Shown: piece after piece, positions 1-11,473 of the stretch
Layout of the letters: the number at the start of each line of letters is the position of its first letter
Position numbering within the stretch: the stretch's first letter is position 1
Source of the DNA: Rhypophila decipiens
Lineage: Eukaryota; Ascomycota; Sordariomycetes; Sordariales; Naviculisporaceae
NCBI GenBank assembly: GCA_033297075.1
Contig: MU858047.1
Span: 186,001 to 250,000 of the forward strand
Direction: 5' to 3'
Length of the DNA stretch: 64,000 nucleotides
Notes under the pieces: model-generated
Seen by the model: only the letters and a program-made list of their open reading frames with translations
Databases searched by the model: none
What the model was told of the DNA's origin: nothing
Made by a program: the position numbers and the translations under genes

Positions 1-294
1 AGCAACCGTAAAAACGCAGCAGACTTCGAGGCTCCAGGCGCAACATCAACCTGACTCAACTTCTTCATCTTCATCTCCCCGCGAAAAATACCGGCCTTAT
101 TGGCATTCTTCAAACAAATTTCACTACACCTTGCATAGATTGACACTCTACCGCTCTGACACAATTCCTTGTCACGTCTGAAAGTTCAGACGCGCAATCG
201 GGTGATCTCGACCACACTCGACCTTGCGCTCTCAAGTTGGCTTTTCCTCTAACCCTTCCGACACACATTCGCAAAAGTCCAGCAAACCGGCACA

Positions 295-3200
295 ATGACA
301 GAGCCAGAGAATAACTTCGAGGACGACATGTTCGCCGACCTGTAAGTTCACCTTGACGCGCCCCACGAGATACAGGTACTGACCAAGATCTTCAGCTATG
401 ACGATAACGACACAGCGCCCAAGCCGGAGCCCAGCGAACCAGTTGTGGATCAATTCTCAGCTATTCAGTCGGCGGCGGCAGCAGACAACAGCAGTAGTAA
501 CATCAAGCATGAAGCTGACGACGACAAAAACCAATACCAACAGTATCACAACGGAGACGACTCGCACATGAACAATGGCGATGTCGACGAGGATGACGAC
601 GATGATATCGACTTCAACCTCGGAAACGGCCCAACAACAAAATTTGAAACGGGATATCAAGATGATTCGCATTCTGGATATAATGCTGCCCCGGCGCCCC
701 AAGCGCAGGTGAAGGGCCCCAATGCCAAAGAAGACGGGTAAGTCTTATTTTCATTGCTGTAATGTAACAGATGTCTATCCCGTAACCTCGGATTCTTGAT
801 TGCATTTCCGTGTGGACCGGACATGGTACATCGGTGATCTGTCGGTAATGGAGCCTCCCGCCCCCAAATATTACCTCGCCACTGGACGATTCGAAGGCCC
901 GGAAAGGACATGGCGGTTCGGCTTAGTGAAGACAGACCAGGCTGCAAAAAGGGGTGCACAAAGCTGGGTAGCCGTGCTGTGGGCAAGGGAGGATAGCCAA
1001 GGTGTCCTTGGATGGCGAAAGGGTGGTCAACCGTCGGCCTATGACTTGATTCAGAATCCAGGACTCCTGGTGGCATGCGGTGGCAGGCTTCAACGGGCTG
1101 CAGCAAGTAAATGACTGTATGTCGTCCCAGTGCGTGTTCCTGGATGGGTCAAAGAGGAGGGAAGCGGAACGGAACTCTGTCCATGCCTATGCCTAAAATC
1201 ACAGCAAAAACCGCGACGCATACGATAGCTCAGGATCACTCTCTACTGTCATCTATAGCCCTGATCAAAAAGGCGCAAATAATCTGTTAGGGTTTCTCAA
1301 GAGGTCACGACAGTGTTGTCCATATATTTGGGACTGTGCGTCGACTCTGAGGACGAGATCAAGATTTTGGGGAGCGGATAGCGCAGCACCCTGGAGAGAC
1401 AGACAGTACCTAGCTTGCTCGATAGCAAAGATCACACGAGACAGACAGACAGGCACTTTTTGCAAGAAAGAAATTCGACACAGATCAATCATGGTTCAAC
1501 TGGCATCTTCCTCCGCTCTGCATCTCTCTTCGTCTGATCCATGAGAACCGCGTTAGCAGTCCCCTCAAAGACAGGCCCAGATTCCAGGACGCGGACTTCC
1601 CGAGAACAGACAAACACTATCCGTCTCACGAACCGAAATATGACGAGTCGCTCTTTGCAAGGCTGGCCATCTGTCTCGGTCGACGACACCAAAGTTGCAC
1701 CTACTACTGGAGATTTGGAATCGACAAAATTGCCGCTCGCAGCTATCCCGGCCTTCGCCAACTACGATGATGACCACATTACGAAGATGGAATCCGAGGA
1801 TTCTGAATCAAAGCACGAGACCAAAATGGCGAGATCACGTTTGCCAGATGCTCGAGTCAACTTCGAACCGGGGTACTACTGCTTGCCTATCTGATTCTAC
1901 TCCACACTCACAAACACGCGAAATTCATCACGGGCACTCATGGCCGCAATGGGAGTCTGTCTGTTCACACCCGACATGCCACCCACTAACCTCTTATGCA
2001 CCACAACACGCCGAAGTTTTCAATCCCCACTAACTTGCTACTGAACATGCTTCTTCTGCTTCCTTTCTTCTTTTTCCTTGACGTCTTCTTTTCAGTATTT
2101 CCAGATATGCTAACGCCACTCGGCCTTGTAGAAAGATGTTTATTGGAGGTCTTAATTGGGAAACAACGGATCGTAAGTCAATCCACCTTTGCCTTTCATC
2201 TGCCGTCCTGCCTTGTCATATAGCTGCTTTCCGTTGCTAACTATGCTACATAGAATCACTTCGAGACTACTTTACCCAGTTCGGCGAGGTCATTGAATGC
2301 ACCGTCATGCGCGATGGCACAACCGGACGCTCTCGTGGCTTTGGCTTCTTGACCTTCAAAGACCCTAAGACCGTCAACACAGTCATGGTCAAGGAACATT
2401 ACCTTGATGGAAAGATTGTAAGCAATACATGTCATCTTTTTCGTCATTTCTAAGAGCCACACTGCTAACACAAAACCTGCACCTAGATCGACCCCAAGCG
2501 CGCTATTCCACGAGATGAGCAAGAAAAGACTTCCAAGATCTTTGTTGGTGGCGTGAGTCAAGAGACGACGGATCATGAGTTCCGGGAATTTTTTGCTCAA
2601 TTCGGCCGGGTCGTCGACGCAACGCTTATGATGGACAAGGACACCGGTCGGCCGCGTGGCTTCGGTTTTGTCACGTTCGAGAGCGAGGCTGGTGTCGATG
2701 CCTGTCTGGCTGGACCCCTCGAGATCCACGGTAAGCCGGTCGAGATCAAGAAAGCCCAACCTCGCGGCAACCTTCGTGAGGAGGAAGAAGCAGCCCGCCG
2801 TGGCGGAGCCGGCGGCAACGGCAAGTTTGGTCGCAAGGGCCAGCAAGGCGGTGCCAATGGCAACGGAAACATGATGGACGACGGCTCTGGACAAGTCGGT
2901 ATGGGAGGCGGCGCTGGCGGTGCTGGGGCCGGAGCCATGACGCCCCAGCTCATGGCCCAATACTTCCAGCGCATGCAGCAGGCCTTCGCCATGATGCAGC
3001 AGCAGATGGCCATGAACCGAAATATGAACAACCCGGCCATGATGCAACAGATGATGCAGATGCAGCAAATGCAGCAGATGCATGCTGCTCAGATGATGGC
3101 TGCCCAGCAGCAACAGCAACGCGGCGGCGGAGCTGGAGGAGCTGTCGGCCCGGCGGGTGCAAATCCCATGGCTGCTGCCATGGGCGGAGCTAATATGAAC

Positions 3201-3857
3201 AACGCCAACGCCATGATGCAGCAGATGCAACAGATGATGAACCAGCAGGGCGGCGGCGGTGCCATGCCCGGCGGTGCCATGGGCGGTCAGGCTGGTGGTG
3301 GAATGGGAGCTATGGGAGGGCCTGCTGGGCCGAACGCCGCCGCAGGAAACCGTCCGGCATATAACGCGTTCGAGCAGCAACAATTCGAGCAGCAAAAGTA
3401 TGAGCAGCGCGGCGGCGGAGGCGGGCGTGGAGGACGCGGAGGTGGTGACTTTGGAAACGCACAGGGTATGGGTGGCGGTGGTGGAGGTATGATGGGAGGA
3501 GGAGGAGGAGGATATGGCGGCCCTACTAGTTGGGAGGGTATGTACGACGACGTGCCGCAGCCCATGATGAGCGGTGGAGGCGGTGGTGGGAGCGCGTTTG
3601 GTGGCTCACAGGGAAGCGGCCACGGTGGTGGTGGTGGCGGCGGCGGAGGACGCGGCTATCACAAGAACCGGGGCGGAAACCATCAAGGCATGCAACAAGG
3701 GATGATGTCGCCCGGCGGCGGAAACCCCAACGACCCTGCCCATGCGCCGCCTGCAAACGCACCTACTGGACCCAAGAACGCCGGCCGGCCTGGAGCCAAC
3801 TATCGCGGCGGTGGACGAGGCGGGAACAGAGGCTTCCATCCCTATTCGAGAGGTTAG
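295..3857 (+). CDS. hrp1: Hrp1-type nuclear RNA-binding protein with two RRMs
   Basis: Exons 295-341, 396-737, 2132-2172, 2254-2417 and 2487-3857 join in frame to 654 residues. An acidic Asp/Glu-rich N-terminus precedes RRM1 (about 131-205, RNP2 MFIGGL, RNP1 [10 protein letters not shown]) and RRM2 (about 215-290, RNP2 IFVGGV, RNP1 [10 protein letters not shown]). The tail is rich in Gly, Met, Gln and Asn with RGG repeats, a prion-like composition. The RRM pair and the linker [20 protein letters not shown] are typical of yeast Hrp1/Nab4, the cleavage factor IB subunit that binds the UA-rich polyadenylation element and shuttles with mRNA. That role is inferred from the family. The start ATG is preceded by CACA and lies in a short exon. 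Intron 2 is 1394 nt, far above the usual fungal length, and ends with GCTAAC and TTGTAG. The stop TAG is followed in frame by a partial copy of the preceding coding sequence (see the next feature). Confidence 0.93.
738..2131 (+). other. Long (1394-nt) intron 2 of the Hrp1-type gene
   Basis: The donor is GTAAGT at 738 and the acceptor TTGTAG ends at 2131, with a GCTAAC branch-like site about 20 nt upstream. Joining the flanks restores [13 protein letters not shown], the family sequence at the start of RRM1, so the intron is real. The other three introns of this gene are 54-81 nt. Open frames inside it (800-1114 and 1541-1894 on +) have no recognisable homology and low-complexity composition, and I treat them as chance. 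Confidence 0.85.
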
Positions 3858-4004
3858 TACCCTGACTGTGCGCCACCCGCAAACGCATTTACTGGACCCA
3901 TGAACGCCACTACTGCACAGGGGAACGCTACTGGACAGGAGAACATTGCTGCTCAGGAGAGCGCTCCTGTTCAGGGTGCCCATCGCGCCTGTACACTCCA
4001 GTGA
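3858..4004 (+). repeat. In-frame, stop-separated duplicated tail of the Hrp1-type gene
   Basis: Directly after the TAG at 3855-3857 the same frame stays open for 48 codons to TGA at 4002-4004. The first part, PDCAPPANAFTGPMNA, closely matches [16 protein letters not shown] encoded before the stop (about 3736-3783). It is followed by degenerate six-residue units of the form A-x-x-Q-x-x (TTAQGN, ATGQEN, IAAQES, APVQGA). The simplest reading is a tandem duplication of the 3' coding end that now lies in the 3' UTR, or is reached by stop readthrough. No GT-AG pair that I could find removes the stop and keeps this frame. Confidence 0.7.
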
Positions 4005-4906
4005 ACAGGTATATCAAGGAGACGTGCTGTCGCGGAATGGGATACATTGACGGACCTCTTTCCCCTCATATACCCGCCCATCCTCTGTTCTTCTTGGTAT
4101 CTCTTTTGGCCTAATTGCTTTCGTGCGCTGCCTTTTTCCCCTTTCTTTTTCATACCACACTCAAACGCCCCCTGAGGAGCCGGAGGGAGGGGCTTTTCAT
4201 GAGCATGAGAAATACACTACATAAAGTACAATGAAAACAAGATACAGACATGGGAGGTATGGTGATGGGTATCAGCGCAACCTTTTCTTCGTCCAGGAGG
4301 AGATGGATCAGGAGCCAGGTCTGAAAAGGGAGACTACACAGATGAAAAGAGAGCGAAACCCGGGAAACAGAGCGGGGAGCGGACGGACTTACAATGACCA
4401 CATAACCGTTTATCGACTCGATACCGCTGTTACTTACTGCTGGAGGGTTTGATCTGGCGGATGGGTGAGACGGATGGGCGAGACGGATGGGCTTGAGTGT
4501 TGCTGTTGCTTTCTTTCTCTCTTTTTCTCCTCTCCTCTTTTCTTTTCCATCATCATAACTACCTATCGAACCGACCAGATAGGCACTGGAAGGCAGCTTT
4601 TACTGGATGGGTTTCCGGCGTTTCATGGCATTTCCTTTCTAACTCTGTAATTAATCCTGAGCGGTTCTTTCCAATTCAAATCATCGGCCTTTTATTGACA
4701 CAGAATGATCACTAGTGAGTCTGATATATGTTTATAAGTACTGTATCTTGTGCATGTAGTCCGTCAAATACATCCATACGTCTCTCTGTCTAGGTAGGTA
4801 CCATCCACACTCCATAAACAATCATGATATGTACAAACTTCTTTACCCTGGAGAGGTAGTAGTCTCCACGACATGAATACAATCACGACTTATCATTACG
4901 GACTCA
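4005..4906. other. Convergent 3' region
   Basis: This lies between the Hrp1-type gene and the dioxygenase gene, which converge. The plus strand is T/C-rich around 4500-4560, as expected for a fungal 3' UTR. It contains three near-perfect 13-bp tandem units of the form CGGATGGGYGAGA starting at 4458, 4471 and 4484. I see no gene. Confidence 0.6.
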
Positions 4907-5887
4907 CTAAGCAAACAGCCTAGTAAACCCCTCCGCCGGCGGCTGCAACCAATTCCGCTCATCATAGACCCTCCCCTCCCCACCCTCAATGACATGAAAC
5001 GTATAAATGATCCTCCCCTTCTGGCTCAAATTCTTCTCGCTCTTATGCAGCAAATTCCCATGGATCAAAACCAGCGAGCCAGCTTTCACCTCCCCGGGTA
5101 CGTATTCCCCTTCAACTTCAGGCTTCTTATCAACCCCGTACTCTTCTCCGGGCGGGAATTTTGCACCATCATTCTCAACCATAACCGTCCCCTCGTTCAA
5201 CCCAGCTTTCCTGACGAGCCTTTTCTCGATCGGCGCCCAAAGATGCGACCCCGGCAAGAAAGAAAGACATCCGTTCTCGAGCGTGGCGTCCTCCAGTGCG
5301 TACCAAAAGCCCACTGCACTCGGGGGATCCGTGTATAAAAATGTCGAGTCCTGATGGGGCGGTACGGCCCCGCCTATTTCGGGTTGTTTGCAAATGACCA
5401 TGCTCTGCAAGCACCTTGCGTCTTTGAAGCCGAGGGACTTTGCGACCTCTGCGGGGCGAGCTTTCATTTCTGGGATGAAATCTTGTTCGTTTGGGGATTT
5501 GGCAAGTAAAGAGGCAAAAGGGAGGGACAGGCCGTGGAGGTAATGGCCTATCTTGTTGATGGCCCGGTGCTTGGGTTTCGTGAGGTTGCCAGAAGCGTCA
5601 AAGGCGTCTTCTTCGAAAAAGAAGCGGATCTTGTCGCCTGATTCGAGGAAGTAGGCGTCTCCTACGTGGTCTTGCCCGTCGGAACCGCCTGTGCTGAATT
5701 TCGTCATTGGATGGGTGGATAGGTCCAGGTTGGAGAGGAGGGAGTGGGTTTCTGAGAGGAGAGAGGAGACTGTTGACGGGGGAAGGGCGTCGGGGATGAT
5801 GAGGTAGCCTTGGTTGTGGAAGGTTGATAGTTGCGAGGGGGTTAGGCCTCCATCTTCTTCTCCTCCCCCTGACGCCGAGGAAGACAT
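4907..5887 (-). CDS. Phytanoyl-CoA dioxygenase (PhyH) family protein
   Basis: A single exon encodes 326 residues. The enzyme belongs to the Fe(II)/2-oxoglutarate oxygenases of the PHYH/PHYHD1 branch. The first two iron ligands are in PPHQDSTF (H178, D180). The third is most likely H281 in HGNLLHKSEKN, and R292 in QKGRIIYTFH fits the 2-oxoglutarate anchor. PHYHD1-like features include the SMVICKQPEIGG and SFLPGSH segments. The start is the ATG at 5887-5885 (context CAAAATG). The frame stays open upstream only to a TTG, so I did not extend it. The C-terminus LFA is not a canonical peroxisomal signal, so a cytosolic site is possible. The substrate cannot be told from sequence; fungal members act on varied hydroxylation targets. 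It converges with the Hrp1-type gene. Confidence 0.9.
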   Translation of the reverse strand: MSSSASGGGEEDGGLTPSQLSTFHNQGYLIIPDALPPSTVSSLLSETHSLLSNLDLSTHPMTKFSTGGSDGQDHVGDAYFLESGDKIRFFFEEDAFDASGNLTKPKHRAINKIGHYLHGLSLPFASLLAKSPNEQDFIPEMKARPAEVAKSLGFKDARCLQSMVICKQPEIGGAVPPHQDSTFLYTDPPSAVGFWYALEDATLENGCLSFLPGSHLWAPIEKRLVRKAGLNEGTVMVENDGAKFPPGEEYGVDKKPEVEGEYVPGEVKAGSLVLIHGNLLHKSEKNLSQKGRIIYTFHVIEGGEGRVYDERNWLQPPAEGFTRLFA

Positions 5888-7148
5888 TTTGTGTGGTGAC
5901 TTTGTTGCTGCCGGTTTGTGAATGAATTTGAGAGCTTGGTGCAATCGCTCTTTCGGGAATGTGTCAGAATTCTTGGGTGTGATTTATGTGCTGGTGTGCC
6001 TTGGTGAGGGTGGAAGGTGAACGCAGGTGTGACGTTCTCATGGTTATAAAACGGCCGGATACCAGCGGGGTGGACCGGCTCTCAACCCCGCAGCGCCTGT
6101 TGATAAGAGGCAGTGAGCAAGAAGAGTGTGTCGTTTGCTTAAAGTTTGGCGTGCATGCCTACTCGGTGGTACCAGTATCAAAGAGGAAGGTCATTATACA
6201 AATCATGTGAGTTGTGGACCATGATATATTTATTTCCAAGAGCAATACCCCTAACAGGTATGTGCATATCAAACTATGGACCCAGATATGGAACTACATC
6301 ATAACTTTCAAGGCAAAATCGTTCTTTCCATCTCATATAATTAGCGTCCTATGTACGGCCCGTACTCAAGCGATGGATGACATATTTGGTCAGACCAATG
6401 AGACAAGGCATGGACGAACAAGTAGTATTGAAAGATACGGACAGATACTGGATAATCCCGAAAAAATAGTAGATAAACACCGCAAAACAAAGACAGCCAT
6501 GAATAACGCTATAAGCTCCCTCTCAACTCATCACAGGGAGACCCGTCAATAGAAAAACCCAAGCCCCAGAAGCATAGTCCACTTCAGCCAGTCCTATCCC
6601 CAGCCCATACAGGAATTGAGAGAAGTCCTATGCCACTCTCCACGGTCCCAAGGATGTGAATAAATGTCGAAAAAATATCAATATACAGAAAAGTCCCACC
6701 AGTCTCCTCTTATTAGATCGCAACGCTTCACCCTAAATAAGGTAGATAGCCATTATCCCAAGAAAGCGAGGTATCAAAAAGAGTAAATGAAAAGGGTACC
6801 GAAGAAAAGAAACAAGAACCACCCATACCTGTAACGCCAACAACGACCAGAAACTCCCAAGAACGCCATTATTTTGTCCCCAAGCAATGCTCTTTCGACA
6901 GAAGGCACATCAACTTCTCAGGCGCGCGAGATTTCGAAAAGAGTCTGTGAACAACAGCTCGATGGCAACAACCAGGTAGGAGTATGCTCTGACGATGAGG
7001 AGGCCGGAAGTGCGTTTTCTCATACTCAACACGAAAAAAGCTATCCCCAACAGACCAAATCCCATAAATCGAATCCAAACATCAATAAAAAAGGAAGCGG
7101 CCTTCCTTGCCGCAACCGAAACCACTTCCACTTCTGTCTTCAGTGTTC
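5888..7148. other. Intergenic: dioxygenase promoter and 3' region of the membrane-protein gene
   Basis: The left part is the upstream region of the PhyH-like gene. From about 6540 to 7148 the plus strand is A-rich (T-rich on minus), matching the 3' UTR of the minus-strand gene ending at 7149. Open frames here have no recognisable domains. I see no RNA gene. Confidence 0.5.
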
Positions 7149-8654
7149 TCATTTCTTCAACGCGGCGTCGTAGATAGCGGCCAACGTGGAAACACCAGAG
7201 CCGACGAGAACGCCCTTGTACCCGCTGTAAAGCGCATTGTTGATCTCCCTCACAACCGAGGGGCTGATCCAGCCATTGAAGCTCGCGCCCTGCCCGTAGA
7301 CCACATAGGTGACAATTCCCTTGGCGAGACTGAAGGTCAATGGGTCGATGACGTACTCGGTGTACCCAGCACGGTGTCGGCCCTTTCCGCTACCACCGGT
7401 CGTGGAATTGCCAGCGCTCAAGTTGAAGAAGTAGCCAATCAACGCGGGAAAGGCAAACGAGGTGAAGGTCCAGGTAAGCGCGAGCGACCAAAAATCCGAG
7501 GTCAGGAGGTGGAAAAGATCCGGAAGGTAAACGTCCCATGGGTTGGTGTTGAGGGTCTGAATAGCCGGGATGGTGAAAGCCAACTTGTTGGGGAGCAGGC
7601 TCGGGCGTAGGAAGTACAGTTCGAATACGGAGATGAAGAACAGGATCGACTGCACGGTTGAGAGATTTTCCCGCGTCGCTTGGGTACGCTCGGTGATGCC
7701 GGATTCTTGGTAGATGGAGGCGACGCGCTCGCGAACGGCGACGGTGCCGCGATCAACCGCCTGGGCTACATCTGCCGGAGTCGCCGGGAGCGGAATGCGG
7801 CTCGCCAGGGAGAGAGCGCGTCCCGGGGTTTGGATGAGGGCGGTCGTGGCGGAAGTCGCATTGGGCGATGATTCCTCATCGCTACTTTATGGCGCACATG
7901 TTAGAGATAGTTTTATTCCCGAAACCGTTCTCAGCGCGCCGTGGTGCTGGGCTGAGATGCCATTGTTTACTTCCGGATTTCCGACGCGACGGGATCCGGC
8001 GGCGGCCGACCCACACTTCGCGATGGCATAAGGATTAGAACAGAGTGCAAACTTACTCGGCGGCGACGATCTCTTCAACAGCCTTGGTGATCCTCCTTCT
8101 GGCTACTCTCAAGTCAAGGTCCTTCTTGACCGGGGACCCAGCTGTCCTGGCGCGACTGGCGAAGTAGTTCGCGAGCGAAGGATCACCCTGGAACTGCGTC
8201 GCATTATCCGAAAGGTATTCATCCAGCTGCAGTTCGAGCTCGCTCTTTCTGAGAGACTCATAACTGTTATGTGCATGTTAGTCGACTTGGGCTTTTACAT
8301 GGTAGTTTTTGCCTGCAGAAAACAGAAAGACAGCCATGGTCGCGATGCGACAGCTATGACGATTGGTGTTGATGGCGGCGCGACGGGTCTACGCGACAGA
8401 ACCGCCAGGACCAGCGATGGGCACCAGGCGCTTTCATAGCATAGCGTAACTATGACAAGCAATGATGCGTTTGGGTAAAAAAAATGAAAACACAAGAGAA
8501 ATACAATTATATTGTTTTTACATGAGCTCGAAAACGGCGTGTAAACAAGAGGTAGGAACGGAATCAACACTTACTCTTGGAGCCCAACCTTCTCAGCAAG
8601 CTCAACGAGGTCAGACTTGCGCTGTCTCGACAGCCAGCTGTTTGCGCCCGACAT
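7149..8654 (-). CDS. Fungal membrane protein with SAP/HeH-like N-terminus
   Basis: Exons (minus) 8654-8575, 8263-8057 and 7884-7149 give 340 residues with clean GTAAGT donors. Residues about 5-45 (LSRQRKSDLVELAEKVGL, then LRKSELELQLDEYL) form two basic-amphipathic helices resembling a SAP or helix-extension-helix motif. Hydrophobic segments lie at about 172-192, 227-251, 278-293 and 312-338. The middle (about 97-170) is proline/serine-rich and probably disordered. I recognise it as a conserved, uncharacterised Pezizomycotina family. The combination of a SAP-like head and membrane spans recalls inner-nuclear-membrane Heh/Src1 proteins, but a nuclear-envelope role is only an inference. A CACGTG box (8763-8768) and a TATATAA run (about 8772) lie about 110 bp upstream of the start. 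Confidence 0.82.
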
Positions 8655-9426
8655 GATTGCGGATTTCCTTGCAAGTGTCAAGGTAAAAGAAAGCAACGAG
8701 TACGAATCGCGAGGATGATGCGATTGCAATGCAAGTTGAATGAATGAAATAAGAGCAAACAACACGTGTTGTATATAAATCAAGTTTGCAAATCTGTTGT
8801 TTTTGAAAAGTGACAAGCTGGCGATAGTACGGAGTGTGAGCTTCAAGGTCCTGGGGGTGGGGTGCAAATGTGGGCGCTCTGGTCGCTGGTGCGTTGTTTA
8901 TGTTTTTTTCCCCTTGACGGCTGGAGGGAACGAGGCGCGCTGCTCTCTGCTCAAGCCTCACAGCTTCTGAGCTTCCCCAGACTGACCCCACTCGTCTCAG
9001 AGTCACAGCAGGTGGTGGACGAACAAGCGACAGGGGTCAAGCCAGAGTGGTGGCTGGGCAGTGAGGGCTGATCTGGCAGTCAAAGAAAATGGGGTGGCTG
9101 GGCTTTTCATATGACCAATGAGCTTCGCTCTCCAGAGTGTTATTGTTGACCAAGGAGAATGCTGCTCATTTCGCAAGTTGATTTGACCGATCAGGCAATG
9201 GACACCTTCCTGCTTCTTCCTTTTTGGGTTTTACGGAGCACGGCTTGTTCCTCCGTACGGATACTCCGTACTGTACAGATGTTGTCATCACATCACCACA
9301 GCATCTCCCTCTTGTGAACATGGTCATCGCCCAGAATCTCCATCAACAGACGAGCTGCTATCACTACACGTGTATTATCCTGGCCATTTCTCTTTCAAGG
9401 CCTTCTCCAAAATTATGTAAAAGCGA
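8655..9426. other. Intergenic: promoter of the membrane-protein gene and P450 3' region
   Basis: It contains the CACGTG palindrome at 8763-8768, TACGGAGT at 8828-8835 and its reverse form TACTCCGTA at 9262-9270. A second CACGTG is at about 9367. I see no gene. Confidence 0.5.
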
Positions 9427-11473
9427 TCAAGACAGCTCTAGGTCGCCGACAAACCTCTCGCAGCCCCGTCTCACGAACCTAACCGGGACATGCTCACCGT
9501 CGTTCAACTTCAGCGTTATAATCGAGGTTGCCTTGCCAATGGTTGCTCTGGCCCTCTCCTGTGCTTTTGCATACAGCCGTCTTCTCTCCTCATCCGTCAT
9601 CTTTTCCACCTCCTGGTCGTTCGCCCAATTGTCCACTGCAAGCTCGACGCTATACTGTTGGAATATCACTGCCAGAGCGGCAATCATTTCGACCATGGCG
9701 ATGCGTCGTCCCAGGCACGATCTTGGCCCATCGCTAAACGGGATATAACTCCCTCGAACCGGGCGATAAAGAGACGCGCTCGTGTTAGACCCCTGGTAGC
9801 CACCTTCATCCCCTCCCTCATCCTCCTCCGAAGCTTGTTCCTGGTTCTCCTGTGATTTTGTTGCCCGATACCACCTCTCGGGCAGGAAATCGTCAAGGTC
9901 TGTCGGTGCGCCGGTCCGCTCGCTCGGCTTCGTGGGCCACGAGCGCGGGTTTCGCTGTGCTGACAAGACGACCAAACTGATCATCAAGCCAGCGGGCAGA
10001 ACGTGTTGAGTGTCTTTGATCCTGAGAACTTGCTCAGAATCCCGCGAGACAACCTTGGGCATCTGAGTAACCGGCGGCATCAATCGCAGGGTTTCGTTTA
10101 CGCATGCTCCAATATAGCTTGCCAGCATCGGATTCACCAGCTGCTCGTAGTTCCACGTTGAAGGGTCGCTTCCTTTGAATAAGGAGTCGATGTCCTGCTG
10201 TAGTGCTCTTTGCGCCGCCGGGTTGATGGCAAGTTCGGCAAGTGTGAAGTGCAGAGTATTGGCTGTGGTTTCGTGCCCGGCCACTGTCATTATGAAGGCA
10301 TTCCCGATGATCTCGCTGTCATCCAGCTTGGCGCAGTCTTTGGTGGCTTTTCTTGCATAGCTCGAACGAACAAGCTGGCCCATGATATCCATACCCTCGG
10401 CTTCTTTGACACCCGTTTTGACATCATCTACTTTGGCCTTCAGAAACTCATCCATGTACTTGAGATAGTTCTCCTTTGCCGACCAGGCCTCCTTGGCGAA
10501 ATGAAACGGGAGTATCTTCAACAGAGGCCACGGTATAGCCAAGAGGGCAACGAGTCTCTCGAGCAGCACAGCTAGCGACTGGCCAAAACTCATGGTATAG
10601 CCAGGTGGAGGTTCAAAGCTCCCGTACTTTGCGATCCTGGGGTCTAGATCCTCAGGCAACTTCTGGCCTGGCCAGAAGAGACGAAGGCCAAAGCCAACAT
10701 ATCCGATGATGTTCAAGGCCCAAGACCTGGTGTCCTCCTCAATGGTGTTGATGGTTCCAGTGCTGCCCGAAGCCGACTCGTTGTCGCCAAAATACATGGC
10801 CATGAGACCGCGAGTCTGATATATTGCCTCTGCAAATGTATGTGCCGCGTTCTTTTCGTTGAAACTCGCGCTCGTTGTTTTGCGGTGCATCTTCCAGACA
10901 GCCCCGTCGGTGACAAGGACGTTTTGACCAAACATGGCGAGCAGTCCGTACTGCGTGGTGTCCTTGGCGAACGCATCTCGTCGTGTCGTCACCTGATGAA
11001 TGACCTCGGCATCGCAACTAAATAGCGTCACCGCGCCAGGAGTAATGAGGTGGAAGGTGTCTGATCCTAGGCGCTCAAACTCCTCCGTCCGTGTCAAATA
11101 TTCCCAGTTTGGCATCACCAGACTAAAATCGTGGTCAGCTAGCCGTAGATGTTGATACCCACACGATCCATGTAATTACTTACAACAGCCAGTTTTCCCA
11201 CCATGTCTTGGGCAGTTTCTGGATCTGCGGGATCAACAGCGAAGCGGCTGCTTGCCAAACCATGTTGTAGGGATGAACGGCTGCAATAGGAGTCAGTAAG
11301 CCAGTGACCACTCAACTTGGAGCCAGGAGAGCAGGCTTGAGGGACATACGGGCCAAGACATATGGAATCCCCGTCTTGCGAGCTATTGCGATATTTCGCC
11401 GGAACCCGGAAATAAGGGTGTAAACCGACCAGGCGAGGACCGCGGCCCCAGCGACTACAATTGTCGACACCAT
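9427..11473 (-). CDS. Cytochrome P450 monooxygenase
   Basis: Exons (minus) 11473-11350, 11280-11184 and 11122-9427 encode 638 residues. An N-terminal anchor (about 3-22) fits the ER membrane. The I-helix motif AGHETT is at about 355-360, the K-helix ExxR (ETLR) at about 417-420, and the heme loop FSDGPRSCLG at about 536-545 with the cysteine ligand at 543. The protein is longer than the usual 500-550 residues. Part of the excess is an acidic Gln/Glu/Gly-rich insert (about 496-525) just before the heme loop, and part is a long C-terminal extension. The start is the ATG at 11473-11471; the frame continues upstream only to a TTG. Substrate and CYP family are not assignable here, and no biosynthetic partners flank the gene. 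Confidence 0.93.

Noticed and set aside
1760..1810. Possible box C/D snoRNA in HRP1 intron 2 (ATGATGA followed by CTGA)
   Set aside because: Boxes are only about 35 nt apart, no terminal stem was seen, and these short words are common.
800..1894. Open frames inside HRP1 intron 2 (800-1114 and 1541-1894, plus strand)
   Set aside because: No domain or family similarity is visible, and splicing over the whole interval restores a conserved RRM1 junction.
3852..3920. An intron (GTTAGT to GCACAG) that would remove the HRP1 stop
   Set aside because: It shifts the frame away from the duplicated tail; no alternative AG gives the needed phase.
5888..5944. N-terminal extension of the PhyH-like protein to 5944
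   Set aside because: The only upstream initiator is TTG; the ATG at 5887 has a good context and begins a plausible N-terminus.
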